Shown here piece after piece: positions 1 to 11,032 of a DNA stretch of 64,000 nt. The position numbers were made by a program, and so were the translations under genes. Location of the stretch: contig JAGFNQ010000957.1 of assembly GCA_024364735.1 (NCBI GenBank), positions 602,945 to 666,944 on the forward strand, written 5' to 3'. Source of the stretch: Boesenbergia rotunda (taxonomy: Eukaryota; Streptophyta; Magnoliopsida; Zingiberales; Zingiberaceae). Position 1 is the stretch's first letter; each line of letters opens with the position of its first letter. Under the pieces are notes generated by a model. That model was not told where the DNA came from and made no database searches. It saw nothing but the letters and a program-made list of their open reading frames with translations.

Positions 1-785
1 TTCCTAATTCAATTCATGAGACTTGATAAATTAAGTCACATACATACTTTATTAAGGAAATCGTTAGTCATGACATAATCATATGTCATGAATGTGCTTA
101 GAAAAGATGAGACCCAAAACCCCTTACAAAATATTAAGGCTAACACCTTCCTTTAATATGGTTAGAATCGGAGTTTTGTTTCTCGTTTGGGTTGATGGAC
201 ACATCCATGCCCGACTTGAACCCTCAACATGTTTAAACCATGGAAATAGTTTATGAATAATATAGTTGGAGTCAGAGGTCAATCCTTAGTTTTGGTTGTT
301 CGACACATCCAAGCCTAACTAAACGGTTGAATGAGCTCCAACCATATTAAAACTATTTCTTGATTAATGGGTCAGCCATAAGCTTGGAGCATCGATTTGT
401 TGTGCCACAGCCAAGGTCGATGTAAAGAGAGGTGCAGTTGGGTGCTATGTAAAATGTTACATACTTGTTAATGAGTTAACAACCCAATGATTTATGCAAA
501 CATTCAATTAGTTGATAGCATAAAGTGATAGTTACATATATGTGATATGTAATCGGTATAATTACCTACCTTCATAGCTAAGAATAACTTGATGGCCACA
601 GCCATGGTGGTTCTTATATATGGTTGGATATCAACCTATTTGGAGATGTTCCTACGATCTCCCGAATTGATAAAAAGGGTTATTCAATTGAAAAATAAAT
701 AGGATTTTATTATGTATGTTGATACATTCTTTAATCATTCTTCTCACATAAACTCAATTTGTATTTCTAGGATAATCACTCGATC
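1..785 (+). other. Untranslated leader of the copia element
   Basis: No reading frame with recognisable protein content and no match to the LTR at 4683-6987. It immediately precedes the gag start and is AT-rich, so it is read as the 5' untranslated internal region. A loosely repeated phrase about hydrophobically neutral bases (ACACATCCA near 200 and 304) is the only structure noticed. Confidence 0.5.
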
Positions 786-1345
786 ATGTCTTCTCTAAAC
801 TTGCGTTCCATTTTGGACACCAATAAACTGACTGGGCTGAACTACATGGACTGGCTTCGAAACCTAAGGATAGTCCTTAAGGCAGAGAAGCTTGCTTATG
901 TCCTTGAAGATCAACTTCCCACCCATCCTCCAGAGAATGCAACTCCAGACCAATTGTTGGCCTATCAGAAACATGTGACCGATTCTGAACTTGCGAGTTG
1001 CATCATGCTAGCCTCTATGGTACCTGAGCTGCAAAAGCAGCATGAGCATATGGATGCTTATACCATCATCTTCCATCTTCATGAGTTGTTTGAAGAGCAG
1101 GCGAGATCCAAAAGGTTCGAAGTCTCCAGACTCCTCTTCACCACTAAGATGCAGGAAGGCACTTCTGCCTCGCAGTTTGTGTTAAAGATGTTGGGGTACA
1201 TTGAGCGACTGAGCGCACTCGGTTTTGCAATGGATCATGAACTAAGTATTGACTTAATTCTGAGTTGTTTGCCCAAGAGTTATTAACAATTTGTGATGAA
1301 CTATCGGATAAACAAACTGGAGACCACCATTCCTGAGTTGCTCAA
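786..1345 (+). pseudogene. gag: copia gag, capsid part (UBN2-type)
   Basis: Starts at ATG 786. The first 166 residues carry the UBN2/Retrotran_gag pattern of copia Gag: a leader ending in LTGLNYMDWLRNLRIVLKAE, then the helix-rich capsid region with a phrase about residues 98-112 (LHELFEEQARSKRFE). Gag would form the cytoplasmic virus-like particle that packages element RNA. A TAA at 1284 interrupts the frame where the family continues, and homologous sequence resumes in the same frame before shifting near 1345 into the zinc-knuckle segment. So this is a broken gag, in line with the rest of the element. Confidence 0.85.
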
Positions 1346-1357
1346 CCTGCTAAGACT

Positions 1358-1783
1358 GTGGAGCCTTCTGTAAAGCCAAATCAAAAGGCAGTACTGTTAG
1401 TTGGTTCCTCGAAGAAAGGTTCTAAGAGGAAGGCCAAAGAACAGAACATGGGGAAGAAGAAAAAGGCCAAGAAGACTGAAAAGAAACCAAAAGGAACCTG
1501 TCATCATTGTGGCAAGGAGGGTCACTGGCGAAGAAACTGCAAGGTTTATCTTGAGTCCTTGAAGAAGAAGGCATCTGATGCCCCATCCTCTTCAGGTATC
1601 TTCGTTATTGAATGTCACTCTATTTCCTCAAATACCTGGGTACTTGATACTGGGTGTAGCTCACATATATATAATGACATACAGGGGCTAAGGAATAGAA
1701 GAAGACTCGTCAAAGGAGAAGCAGATTTGCGAGTTGGAAATGGAGCAAAGGTTGTGCTAATTCCATCGGAACATATTTGCTAA
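1358..1783 (+). pseudogene. copia gag zinc knuckle and start of aspartic protease
   Basis: A Lys-rich stretch is followed by a CCHC zinc knuckle (CHHCGKEGHWRRNC, about residues 48-61), the RNA-binding nucleocapsid part of Gag. About 35 residues later comes the protease active-site motif WVLDTGCSSHI with the catalytic Asp in DTG. The protease would cut the polyprotein during particle maturation. The frame ends at a stop at 1781-1783 and continues in a different frame from 1809, so protease is split by a frameshift. Confidence 0.85.
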
Positions 1784-2470
1784 AGCTCCCACTGGACGTG
1801 TCTTAGAATTGGATAATTGTTATTTCGTTCCTTCGTTAATAAAGAACATTGTATCTATTTCATGTTTGAATGAAAAAGGTTATCATTTAACTTTTAGTAA
1901 CAATTGTTGTTACATAACTTTAAATGACGTTCTTTATGGGAATGGAACTTTGTGCAATGGCATCTACACGTTAGATTTATCCAGTGACGTTTTCAATATC
2001 GAAGTTAGCAACAAACGTGCTCGAATAGATAATTGAATAGACTCCTACACGCGGCACTGTCGTCTTGGCCATATAAGCAAGAAACGCATGACCGAATTAC
2101 ACCGATGTGGAATTCTGTAATCATTTGAACCCGGTTCATTTGATACATGCGAATCCTGCTTAAAAGGCAAGATGACCAAATTACCCTTTTCCGGAAAGGT
2201 AATCCAGTGGGAGAATTGCTTGGTCTAATACATACTGATGTATGTGGACCAATGTCAACTCTTGCACAAGGAGGCTATAGCTACTTCATTACCTTTATCG
2301 ATGATCACTCACGATTCGGGTATGTGTTCTTGATGAAACACAAATCTGAAGCTTTTGAGAAATTCAAAGAGTTCAGAAATGAAGTAGAGAAACAACTTGG
2401 CAAAAATATTAAAATACTTCGATCCGATCGGGGTGGTGAATACTTAGTCAAGAGTTTCAAGATTATCTAA
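1784..2470 (+). pseudogene. copia protease end, GAG-pre-integrase and integrase N-terminal half
   Basis: 1809-2036 gives the end of protease (SLIKNIVSISCLNEKGYHL). 2040-2180 encodes the HHCC zinc-binding pre-integrase region in shifted frames. 2147-2470 encodes the integrase core with the first catalytic Asp in LIHTDVCGP and the second in ILRSDRGGEY. Integrase would insert the cDNA into the nuclear genome. Stops and at least two frame changes make the region non-functional. Confidence 0.85.
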
Positions 2471-3104
2471 GGGACAATGGGATATTGTCCAATGGACTCC
2501 GCCGTATACACCACAGCATAATGGTGTATCTGAGAGGCGTAACCGAACCTTGATGGACATGGTTAGGTCTATGATGAATCATGCAACTCTTCCAAAATCC
2601 TTTTGGGGTATGCACTTAAGACAGCTGTTTACTTGCTAAACAGAGTCCCGACCAAGGTAGTCTCTACTACTCCATATGAGATATGGAATAGTAAGAAACC
2701 TCACTTAACTCACCTTATGATATGGGGTTGTCCCGCTTATGTGAAGCGGACTGTATCAGAAAATTGGATGCTAAGTCTGATAAATGTCTATTTATTGGAT
2801 ACCCTAAGGAAACGAAGGGTTACCAATTCTATCATCCCTTGGAGCAAAAGGTGTTTGTTTCAAGGCATGCTGTATTTCTAGAAAAAGAATTTCTTTTACA
2901 AGAAAACAGTGGGAGTGACATTGAACTTGATGAAGTTCAAGAAACTCCAATAGACATTACAGAGACACCTAGTCTAGACCCGCAACCATAATTCATAGTG
3001 ATGAGCTATCAGTTGAACCTAAAACAACACCACCTCTTCGTAGGTCTGATAGGACACGCAATATTCCAGAGAGATACGGATTTCTCGTAAGTGAATCGAA
3101 TGAC
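2471..3104 (+). pseudogene. copia integrase C-terminal half and linker
   Basis: The catalytic Glu region is visible in the DNA at about 2505-2545 (PQHNGVSERRNRT in one frame). It is followed by the conserved tail with the phrases YLLNRVPTKVVSTTPYEIW (2640-2690) and CLFIGYPKETKGYQFYHP in another frame (2782-2838). The C-terminal linker to RT is acidic. Two overlapping frames share the content, so there is a frameshift near 2720. Confidence 0.8.
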
Positions 3105-3989
3105 GTGTTACTCATAAGCGATGATGAACCTATCAGTTATGAAGATGTTCTGAAAAGTTCAGAAAGGGACAAATGGCTTGAGGCGATGAAGTCGGAAATG
3201 AATTCCATGTACGAAAATCAAGTGTGGGACTTGGTTAACCCACCTGAAGGGATTAAGCCCATAGGGTGCAAGTGGGTTTTCAAGAAGAAAACCGACATGG
3301 AAGGTAATGTAGTTACCTTTAAGACTAGATTAGTGGCAAAAGGATATCGTCAAAAACAAGGAATTGATTATGACGAAACCTACTCGCCAGTAGCTATGCT
3401 TAAATCCATTCGGATGCTCCTAGCCATACCAGCTCATTATGATTATGAGATATGGCAAATGGATGTGAAAACAACTTTCCTTAATGGAAACCTGCTTGAG
3501 GATGTATACATGATACAACCTGAAGGTTTCACATCGGTTGATAAAACCAAAGTATGCAAGCTTCGACGATCCATATATGGACTGAAGCAAGCATCAAGGA
3601 GCTGGAACATCCGTTTTGATGAGACAATCAAAGAGTTTGATTTCTCACAAAATCCTGACGAACCTTGTGTGTACAAGAAGGTTAGTGGGAGTGCAGTCGT
3701 ATTCCTAGTATTATATGTCGATGACATCTTACTTATAGGAAACGATATATCAGTTTTACAGACAGTTAAAATTTGGTTGTCCAAAACTTTCTCCATGAAA
3801 GACCTGGGAGAAGCAACCTATATCCTTGGGATTAGAATCTATAGAGATAGATCAAAGCGGTTGCTTGGTCTTTCGCAGTCTACATATATAGACCGAGTGC
3901 TAAAAAGGTTACCTTCCCATCAGGCATGGGATCAACCTTTCAAAGTCTATGTGTCCGCGCACAGAAGACGAGAGGATTTGCATGAATAA
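3105..3989 (+). pseudogene. copia reverse transcriptase
   Basis: The longest intact stretch of the element (294 residues). RT motifs occur in order: GCKWVFKKK (about 54-62), RLVAKGYRQKQGIDYDETYSP (about 75-95), IWQMDVKTTFLNG with catalytic Asp at about 120, SIYGLKQASRSWN (156-168) and the active-site YVDD at 204-207. It copies element RNA to DNA in the particle. After the phrase YIDRVLKR (about residue 268) the reading frame slips and the last 25 residues are out of frame. Sequence is close to the Tork/Angela type. Confidence 0.9.
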
Positions 3990-4670
3990 GATTCCCTATG
4001 CATCCGCAATAGGATCTATCATGTATGTATGTTATGTACAAGGCCCGATGTATGTATGCCTGAGCATCACAAGCAGATACCAGTCGGATCCGGAATGGAT
4101 CATTGGGCGGCTATAAAGACAATCCTTAAGTACTTAAGAAGAACTAAGGATGTGTTCCTAATATATGGAGAAGGAGATATGGTAATACGTGGGTATACAG
4201 ATGCCAGTTTCCAGACAGATAAGGATGACTCCAAATCGCAGTCTGGATACGTATTTACTTTGAATGGAGGCGCAGTAAGTTGGAAAAGTTCCAAACAAGA
4301 CACCATAGCGGATTCTACCACGGAAGCGGAATATATCGCAGCTTCGGAAGCAGCAAAGGAAGCAGTTTGGATCAAGAAGTTTGTCTCAGAACTTGGTGGT
4401 TCCAACCATTGATGAAGCAGTGCTGGTTTACTGCGACAACAATGGAGCTATTGCACAAGCGAAGGAACCAAGGTCTCATCAGCGATCCAAACACGTGCTT
4501 CGATGCTATCATCTGATCAGAGAGATTATAAGTAGGAATGACATATAAATTGAGAGGGTTCCCACTGAAAGGAATATAGCGGATCCTTTAACTAAGGCCT
4601 TGCCTCAAAGCAAGATTGAGGGACATGTTAGAGCCTATGGTATTGGATACCGTAGCGATTGGCATTAGGC
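3990..4670 (+). pseudogene. copia RNase H
   Basis: RNase H follows RT, as in copia elements. 4029-4412 carries GYTDASFQTDKDDSKSQSGY (catalytic Asp in YTDAS) and DTIADSTTEAEYIAASEAAK (Glu in TEAEY). A frameshift near 4410 moves the end of the domain, with the phrase YCDNNGAIAQAKEP and NIADPLTKALPQ, to another frame that ends at TAG about 4670. A short stretch between RT and RNase H (3990-4080) looks deleted or scrambled compared with relatives. Confidence 0.85.
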
Positions 4671-4682
4671 CAAGTGGGAGTT
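4671..4682 (+). other. Polypurine tract of the copia element
   Basis: The purine-rich stretch AAGTGGGAG sits directly between the end of RNase H and the LTR start TGTTAGTG. It would prime plus-strand DNA synthesis. Confidence 0.7.
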
Positions 4683-6987
4683 TGTTAGTGATATGAGAGA
4701 AGTGTCCTAAGGCAATCGCCTTATGATGTAAACATTTATATTAATAAATGATAATTCACTATTTGAGTATATATATTTTGTGTATTTGATTGGGATCTTA
4801 AACTCATCTACTGAATGTCCGCAATACAACTCACAGCATAAGAGAATTTGTGATGGGATCACAACTAGTGATTATCTCTAATGTGCAATTGTGAAGTGTT
4901 GAAATTATCCCTAGTCGATGAATTGATAAAAACGGACACTATCAATTCTGTTGAGACTAGCATGGGTTATTCTCTAATCAGCTGATTCTCACTGGCCGGT
5001 GACATTGGGATGTCCGGAGATAAACATGGATGCTAGTTAAGGGAACTAGTTCATTGGAGTGACTAGCTGTAAGACTTCATATGGGAATCTACATGTAGAT
5101 ATGTCAATGAAGTTCTTACTGCAGCTTAAGTGCGATGTTCCTTTGACTTGCGGTGTTCAAGTCATCTTGGTCATGGAGACTTATACTTTAACATCTTAAG
5201 CAAGCATCTCCAATGAGGTGTGGACCCAGGATGATTGGGTATGAGCCGATGTGCCCGAAGATGTTTGAACAGCCTACAAAGGATTCACCACTCCTTGCGA
5301 GGAGATGTATACCCAGGCCTATCGTCGGATTGTTACTCAAACACCTCTGGCCAGAGTATATCATGTTTAGAGTGCGAGTCTCTAAAATACTGAGAGTAAT
5401 TAGAAATCTAAAGGACGAGAAAGACACTACTTGGGCTAGATGTGACGTAGTCAGTCTAGTGGGGACTGACACAAACAGACCATGTCCTGAACCAAGTGGG
5501 TATAAGGTGGTGAAGGGAATGGGGCACGATTCATTAGAGCTGCTGAAGGGTTTCAGAATAATTTCTTCTGAGGTCAAACCGTTGATCTTTCGATTAATTG
5601 GGGATCATGATGTACTACTAGGTGCCACTCATGATCGTTCTATAATTGGTTGATTATAGACGGCCAACATAAATCGAAAGCCTATTTAGTCACACGCACT
5701 ACGAGTAATCCGAGGGATTTAAAACGAGTTGAAAATTGGATTTTCCTATCAAGAGAAATAAGTCGAATCTGAATTTGTTAGAGGCGCAATGGAAGCTAAA
5801 AATGGCTAAGTCTTTTGAAGGCTTGTTGGGCAAATTAAATGAGTTTAATTCGCGATCGGTTCGGGTTGGTTTGGCCGGCCAAAGAGGGTGTCAAACCTCT
5901 TTGTTGTGGCCGGCCATTAAAAGGGAAGAAAACCAATTTAATTGGTTTAATTAATAAAATAAATCTAGCACGATTTGTTTTATAAATTGTGGATAAATAA
6001 ATTGATATATAAAGAAATTTATATAAAGAGATTTATAAAGAAATTTGTAGTAAATTTATTCTTTTTATGGAAATTAAAATAAACCATGAATTGGTTTAAT
6101 TTTAATTTATAAAATCAATTATGAATTGATTTATCCATGATAAGAAAATTTTATACAAATTTTTATTCCATAATTAAAAGAGAGAAAGTATTTGTTTTAT
6201 TATAAAGTTAGTTATAATAAAACTTGGCTTAAACGGAATAATTAATAAGAGAATTTATAGGATAAATTTCTTATGTAAAATTCCGTTAAAGAGGAGACTT
6301 AGCAAGGGATAGGTTGCTATATAAAGGAACCAAAGGCTAGCCTTCAATTCCAATCAATTGAGTTGTCAATTGGTATAGAGCTAACCTCTCCCTCTCTCTC
6401 TTCTATTCTCTTCCCCTCCTCCCTCCTTCCCCTTAGGGCCGGCGCCCCTTAGGGCATCCTAGGGCCGGCGCCCTCTTTGTGAGCTAGGGCCGGCGCACCT
6501 CCAACTTCAAGTTGTTGTGAGCCATCAAGAAGAAGGAGAAGCCGAAGAAGAAGAAGAAGAAGCGGATCGCAACTCCTTTCTTTTCGGAATAGGGATTCCG
6601 TGTCATTGGTGGTTAGTTTCCTATCTTATCTCTTGATCTTCTAAGTTGTGCTTTTAGAGAATCTAGTAGTTCTCGTCGGCACAAAACTCGTGACTTTGCG
6701 AAGTCATCCCGAAGAGAACTCGGCGTGGACGCGAATAGAGGCGGAGCTTCCAAGGGACGCTACGGTTGGATCTCGTCCCTTACTTCGAGTTACGAGAGGT
6801 ACTTAGTAAATTAGTTTACTTTTCCGCAAAGTTTTAATTTATGATTATGTCCACACACCATAAGGTTGCATGCTAGATACGTGGTTAAATAATTTAGGAA
6901 ATTATTTTATGCTAATTCTTCCGCTGCACGTAAAAATTTAAAATTTTACGAACCCGTATCCTTATCGACATGCACCCGTTCCCAACA
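4683..6987 (+). repeat. 3' LTR of the Angela/Tork-like copia element (2305 bp)
   Basis: Begins TGTTAGTG and ends CCCAACA, the TG...CA form of LTRs. The end points are fixed by comparison with the inverted solo copy at 56595-58831, which matches along its length and has a clean TSD. Contains a TATA box at 6318-6327, CT-rich transcript sequence after it, and several GGCCGGCGC boxes at 6435-6495. No coding capacity is supported. Confidence 0.92.
6318..6327 (+). promoter_or_regulatory. TATA box of the copia LTR
   Basis: CTATATAAAG is followed by a CT-rich leader-like region. The same motif occurs at 57181-57190 on the minus strand in the solo LTR, so it is conserved between copies. Confidence 0.7.
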
Positions 6988-8073
6988 CAAAGACCACATT
7001 ACATGCTTTGGGTGTAATGAAAAGGGGCACTACAAGAATAAGTGCCCAAAAGGTAAAAAGGAGATACTCTTTAAACCGGGTCCATTCGATTAAAATCTAA
7101 CATGAATTGAAGGAATGGAGGAGCCCAAGAGAGAAAAATGAAGATTAGATGCTTCACATGTGGTGAGTTAGGGCACTACCACACCAAGTGCCCAAAGAAA
7201 TGTGAAATAAAGAAAATGGAGCATCTAAGGAGATGGGAGAAAGAAGAAAGAAAGAAGAAAAGAAGCCCACATCAAGGAGGGACTACAAGGGTAAGGGAGG
7301 TAATTCCTGACTCTAGATTAAATTCCCATTCATATTTAAGTTCCTCCATAAATGCTAAGAATCATGTCAATTACCCATCCATGAATATTAGAAATAATGC
7401 AAATCATTCATCCATGCATGCTAGATTTCATGAAAATTATCTTTTTGTGCATAACCATGGTTTTAAATATCATGATAGGAATAAGGATAACAAAGTAGAC
7501 ACATATCTTAAGAAAATCATGCATCATGGTAAATCTAAGACCTGTGTATCCAAGGCTAAAGGCATTAACCTCAAGGAAGGGAAACAAATGCCTAAGAAAA
7601 TGGGTAGTTCTAGGAATGTCCAAAGTGGGCATATGGACTACAAGGTTAAAGGTCTAGAGAGGGAAAATCAAGCCTTGAGGGCAAGGCTTGATACATTAGA
7701 AAAAGCCCTAGAAAGATTCACGGTTGGATCTAAGGGCTTAGACATAGTGTTGGGTAGTATAAAACCCAACTATGATAGATCGGGATTGGGGTACCGATCT
7801 AAGACCTCCAAGGGCAATGGAAAGAAGTATGTTAGGAAAGCATACAATCTTAGTAAGGAGGGAAGGTCCAAGGATGGCAAGGGGATGCCATCCAAGGGTA
7901 AAAAGAGTGACTTAACCAAGGACAAGGTGTCCAAGGTTAAAAAGGTCAACTTTGTAGGCCAAGAGTCACCGGTGGCACACCGGTGTGGCCTAGTGTGGAT
8001 GGAGTCACCTAGGGAGGTGGCTAAGGCTAAGAGCTCAAGGGGGAGCTCTAGGAGCCTTTGGGATCCATGGTAA
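6988..8073 (+). pseudogene. gag: SIRE-type gag fragment with two zinc knuckles
   Basis: 6990-7060 encodes a first CCHC knuckle (CFGCNEKGHYKNKC). A frame break follows, and the main 311-residue frame starts at ATG 7138 with a second knuckle at residues 4-17 (CFTCGELGHYHTKC). The rest is Lys/Arg-rich, with a leucine-patterned helix around 165-190 (ENQALRARLDTLEKALERF). A motif at about 197-230 (LDIVLGSIKPNYDRSGLGYR) matches the same position in the SIRE gag at 38379-40091 (LDMILNVQRAVYNRAGIGYR). The capsid part is missing here because the Angela-like element is inserted upstream. No protease follows the stop at 8071. It would bind RNA if expressed; the second copy at 62044-63087 keeps the same two knuckles. 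Confidence 0.75.
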
Positions 8074-10053
8074 ATGGATCTCAAAAGTTTCTCTCTTAGG
8101 AAAATAGATGAAATGTGCCAAAAAGGGTTGGAAGACTTAGGTAAGTCTTAATCCTAGATTTTGGCACATTAAAAGGAGAATTTAGGGGGAAAAAGATGAA
8201 AAAGAAGAGTTAATTGATAAAATTGAGGTTTAATGGTGGAACACCATATAATTCAATGATATAAATGAGTTGTGATCAAGGAGAAGGGGATGCATTGAAG
8301 AGAAGTGAGAATTAGCACTTTTAGGATGAGCTCATTTGATACTTTTTAGAAGAAGTAGGATTTCGTGCCAATCTTGGGATTTGGAGTACACTTATTTGGA
8401 AACATATTTTTCCCAAGTGGATATTGGCTTCACAAATCTCCCCACAAAATTTCAGAATTTTTGGAGATTTGTAGAATTTTTAGGACATTTCTGAAAGTGG
8501 GGCTGGAAAACCTGAAATTCAAGTATCAGTCGACTGCCCTGGGGGCAGTCGACTGGTAAGAGCCCAGAAACATTCTGTGAGTTTTGGGAGTCGACTGCCA
8601 CAGTGGCAGTCGACTCGTCTGTAGGCTGAAATGAAAATAGGTGTATTGGACAATCAAAATTACAAATTTGGACTATAGGATATGGCTGTGGATTTAAAGT
8701 CTTAATTATGATCTCATATTCCTTAAATGAAGTGTTATCTCATGGGTTAATAAGGATTTATTGATATTTTGAAAATCAAGGAAGATTGATAAAGTTTCCC
8801 TAAGTATCTAAGATTTAGAGGTTAAACAGGGAACATTGAGGACAATTCCATGTGTCGAATTATGATGGGTAGATTTGACAAACACATGGGATTAGAAACG
8901 AATTTAAAAGTTGATACTTAATGCAAAATCCTTAAGAAACTTAGATGTGTACCAAAAGTCAAGCACACTTGATAGTTCCATGATATCATATTTTTCTAGG
9001 ATAGGGTATATCCTAGCAAGTGTGCTTGCAAACTTTAGAGTTTTTAGACTTTTGTTGAGTTCTTCTTGGCACTTAGGGAAAGATTGCCTCGGGCAATGCT
9101 ATAAGAGTGTCAAAGGGGGAAGAAATCGGGTGTTGGGTTGTGTATGACTCAACGTGGTGTCTAGGAGGTTAAGTTGGGTAGAACTTGACCTGGGAAAAAT
9201 GAAAATTGGGAGAAGGCATGGGTAAAGGGGGAGGTTGCCTCCTAGTTGCCTTGATTTTCATTTTGAAATGTTTGGGTTTTGTGTCAAACTTGGGAATGGT
9301 GATAGATACATGGGTAGATGTATTTTTCCCAAGTAGGTATGGGTACCACAAAGTTCTCCACGAAATTTGATAATTTTTGGAGATTTATGGAATTTCTGGT
9401 GCATTTCTGAAAATGGCCAGAAAAGACTGAAATCAGAGTATCAGTCGACTGCCCATTTGGGCAGTCGACTGCCAGAGGCTGATTTGGGTATCAGCAGCTG
9501 GTTTGGGGTCCAAGTGACAAGGAACAAGTGTATGGGGATCTAACACACTGTGTTAGGGTCATTGAAAATTTAAAGAACCAATAATTGGGTAATTATTGGG
9601 TTCTTTTTGAAGTATGGCAAAGGGGGAGAAATATTGTGTTTAAGTGGGAAACCAATACCTTTGCTAGAAAGAAACCCTAGGTTGAGGGGGAGCATGGCTG
9701 AGCATGGCTGCTCCCTTCTTGGCATAAGGGGAACCTTGGAGAGGTTCTTAAAAAGCCTTTGTAAGTCCAGTGTAAGGGGGAGCTTGGGAGAAGCTTTAAA
9801 AAGCCCGGTTTGGTAGAAAATCCTAACTTGGAGGGTTAGGTGGTGAAAAACCTAACTTGGAAGGTTAGGTGGTGAAAATCCTAGCTTGGAGGGCTATATG
9901 TAAAATTCCTAACTTGGAGGGTTAGGTGTGGGATGTCTTGGGATAGGATCCGGTTATGCATTGCATATGCATTCATTTAGCATGGTTTTTGTTATTACTA
10001 CTATCTTGCTTTCCTAACTTAAACGGATTGCCAAACATCAAAAAGGGGGAGAT
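8074..10053 (+). other. Non-coding internal region of copy 1
   Basis: No convincing ORF. Homologous to 59806-62040 on the minus strand. Holds three AGTCGACT-type hairpins (8527-8555, 8588-8616, 9442-9471), a run of roughly 28-bp repeats of the form CCTAACTTGGAGGGTTAGGTG at about 9820-9930, and the polypurine tract at its end. Confidence 0.7.
9820..9930 (+). repeat. Tandem 28-bp repeats, CCTAACTTGGAGGGTTAGG type
   Basis: Four imperfect units with the spacer GTGGTGAAAA. The reverse complement of the same unit forms the longer arrays in the LTRs of the large SIRE element (13385-13765 and 41910-42325). Confidence 0.75.
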
Positions 10054-10975
10054 TGTTGGAGCAATCGGCCCTAAGATGGTCCGGAGTGACCATGAGTTTT
10101 GATGTTTGGGCAAAGGGTTTAAGTTAGGTTTACCCTTGTATTTGATATGCGTATGTTGAGTGTGCAGGTTGTACAGGTTATCCATATGGACCTGACTGGA
10201 CGGCCTTAGTACGGTGAAGGATGGCATGGAGGCCAGCTGGAGGCTGGCGTGCGCATCTGAGGGACCATGGAGTGCAGGGACGATGAGCTGATGGGTGCGG
10301 ACTTCGAGGCGTACGTGAAAGGTGGCATGGAGGCAAGCTGGAGGCTTGCGTGCGCATCCGAGGGATGAGGGCCGAAGATGAAGAGGGCGTGAAAGCAACA
10401 GTCGAGGCTGCGGAGGAGGAGTCAGTCGAGTCGTGAGGGTCGAGTGTTGTATGAATGTACTCGGGAAGGAATTTAGCTAGGGACCAGTCGACTGACCTGG
10501 GGGCAGTCGACTGGTAGGTGGCTAGTGAGCTGGCTGAGAATTCGAACGTTGAGGTGCAATGGTCGAATTTGGCTGGCACCAGTCGACTGCCCTGGGGGCA
10601 GTCGACTGGTAGCGAGAAATCAACCCCGAGTCCTATTTAAAGAGGACTTCGTGGTGGCTGAGTTTCTTGACGAATCTTGCTTGGCTAAGGCAAGATAGTA
10701 GTCTACTTTATTCTCTAAGTGTCCTTAGTGTTGTGGCGAGGTTTCTCCACCCACAAGGAGCGACGAGTTCTAGCCGGAGGTTATCCGGGGTTTGATCCGC
10801 CGAAGGATTGTTGGATTAGTCACCCGACCAGGGTGGATACCAACTAAATACGGTTTGTTAGCATTGTATTTATTATTTTATTTGTATTTCCACTGCGCTA
10901 ACAATCTTGTAGGAAGAAGGGGTTCGAAAAATCGCTATTCACCCCCCCCTCTAGCGAACGGCAACGATCCTAACA
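10054..10975 (+). repeat. LTR of the gag-only SIRE relative, copy 1 (922 bp)
   Basis: Begins TGTTGGAGCAATCGG directly after the polypurine tract and ends GATCCTAACA. Aligns with LTRs at 58842-59805 and 63088-63987 (both minus strand). Contains two AGTCGACT hairpins (10484-10514 and 10579-10609) and a TATA-like box CTATTTAAAG at 10633-10642. Confidence 0.85.
10633..10642 (+). promoter_or_regulatory. TATA-like box with upstream hairpin in LTR
   Basis: CTATTTAAAG lies 23 bp after the end of the hairpin at 10579-10609. The two other LTRs of this family keep the same order with 25 bp (59175-59184) and 23 bp (63421-63430). Promoter function is inference. Confidence 0.55.
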
Positions 10976-10987
10976 TGAACTTCATTT

Positions 10988-11032
10988 ATATTTATTAAAA
11001 CTAACTTTGGACACCACAAATACCATCTCCTA
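10988..11032 (+). repeat. Left terminal inverted repeat of the ULP1 transposon
   Basis: 45 bp matching the reverse complement of 46167-46211 with a few mismatches. The core TTTGGACACCACAA is identical. Confidence 0.8.

Larger units (their letters stand above)
1..6987 (+). mobile_element. Ty1-copia retrotransposon, Angela/Tork-like, 5' end outside window
   Basis: The domain order gag, zinc knuckle, protease, integrase, reverse transcriptase, RNase H, then polypurine tract and LTR, is that of Ty1-copia. The RT and RNase H motifs and the 2.3-kb LTR fit the Tork/Angela group; this lineage call is inference. The reading frame changes several times and contains stops, so the copy is dead. The 5' LTR and primer-binding site lie left of the window. 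The element ends inside the gag of a SIRE relative (first bases after it CAAAG, the expected right TSD; the left copy is not visible). Confidence 0.9.
6988..10975 (+). mobile_element. Gag-only SIRE/Maximus relative, copy 1 (5' part removed or displaced)
   Basis: Starts mid-gag where the Angela-like LTR ends and runs through a gag-like ORF, about 2 kb of non-coding sequence, a polypurine tract (AAAAGGGGGAGA, 10041-10052) and a 922-bp LTR. No protease, integrase or RT is seen. A second copy on the other strand (58842-64000) has the same order, so the short structure is a family property and not a one-off deletion. Assignment to SIRE/Maximus is by the gag C-terminal motif and by similarity of LTR ends. 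Confidence 0.75.

Noticed and set aside
5188..5653. Overlapping frames of 129 and 146 codons
   Set aside because: Inside the Angela-like LTR. The matching region of the solo LTR (about 57890-58300) does not keep the frames open.
10976..10987. TSD of the ULP1 transposon
   Set aside because: Flanks of the two TIRs are inverse and not direct matches, so no TSD could be assigned.
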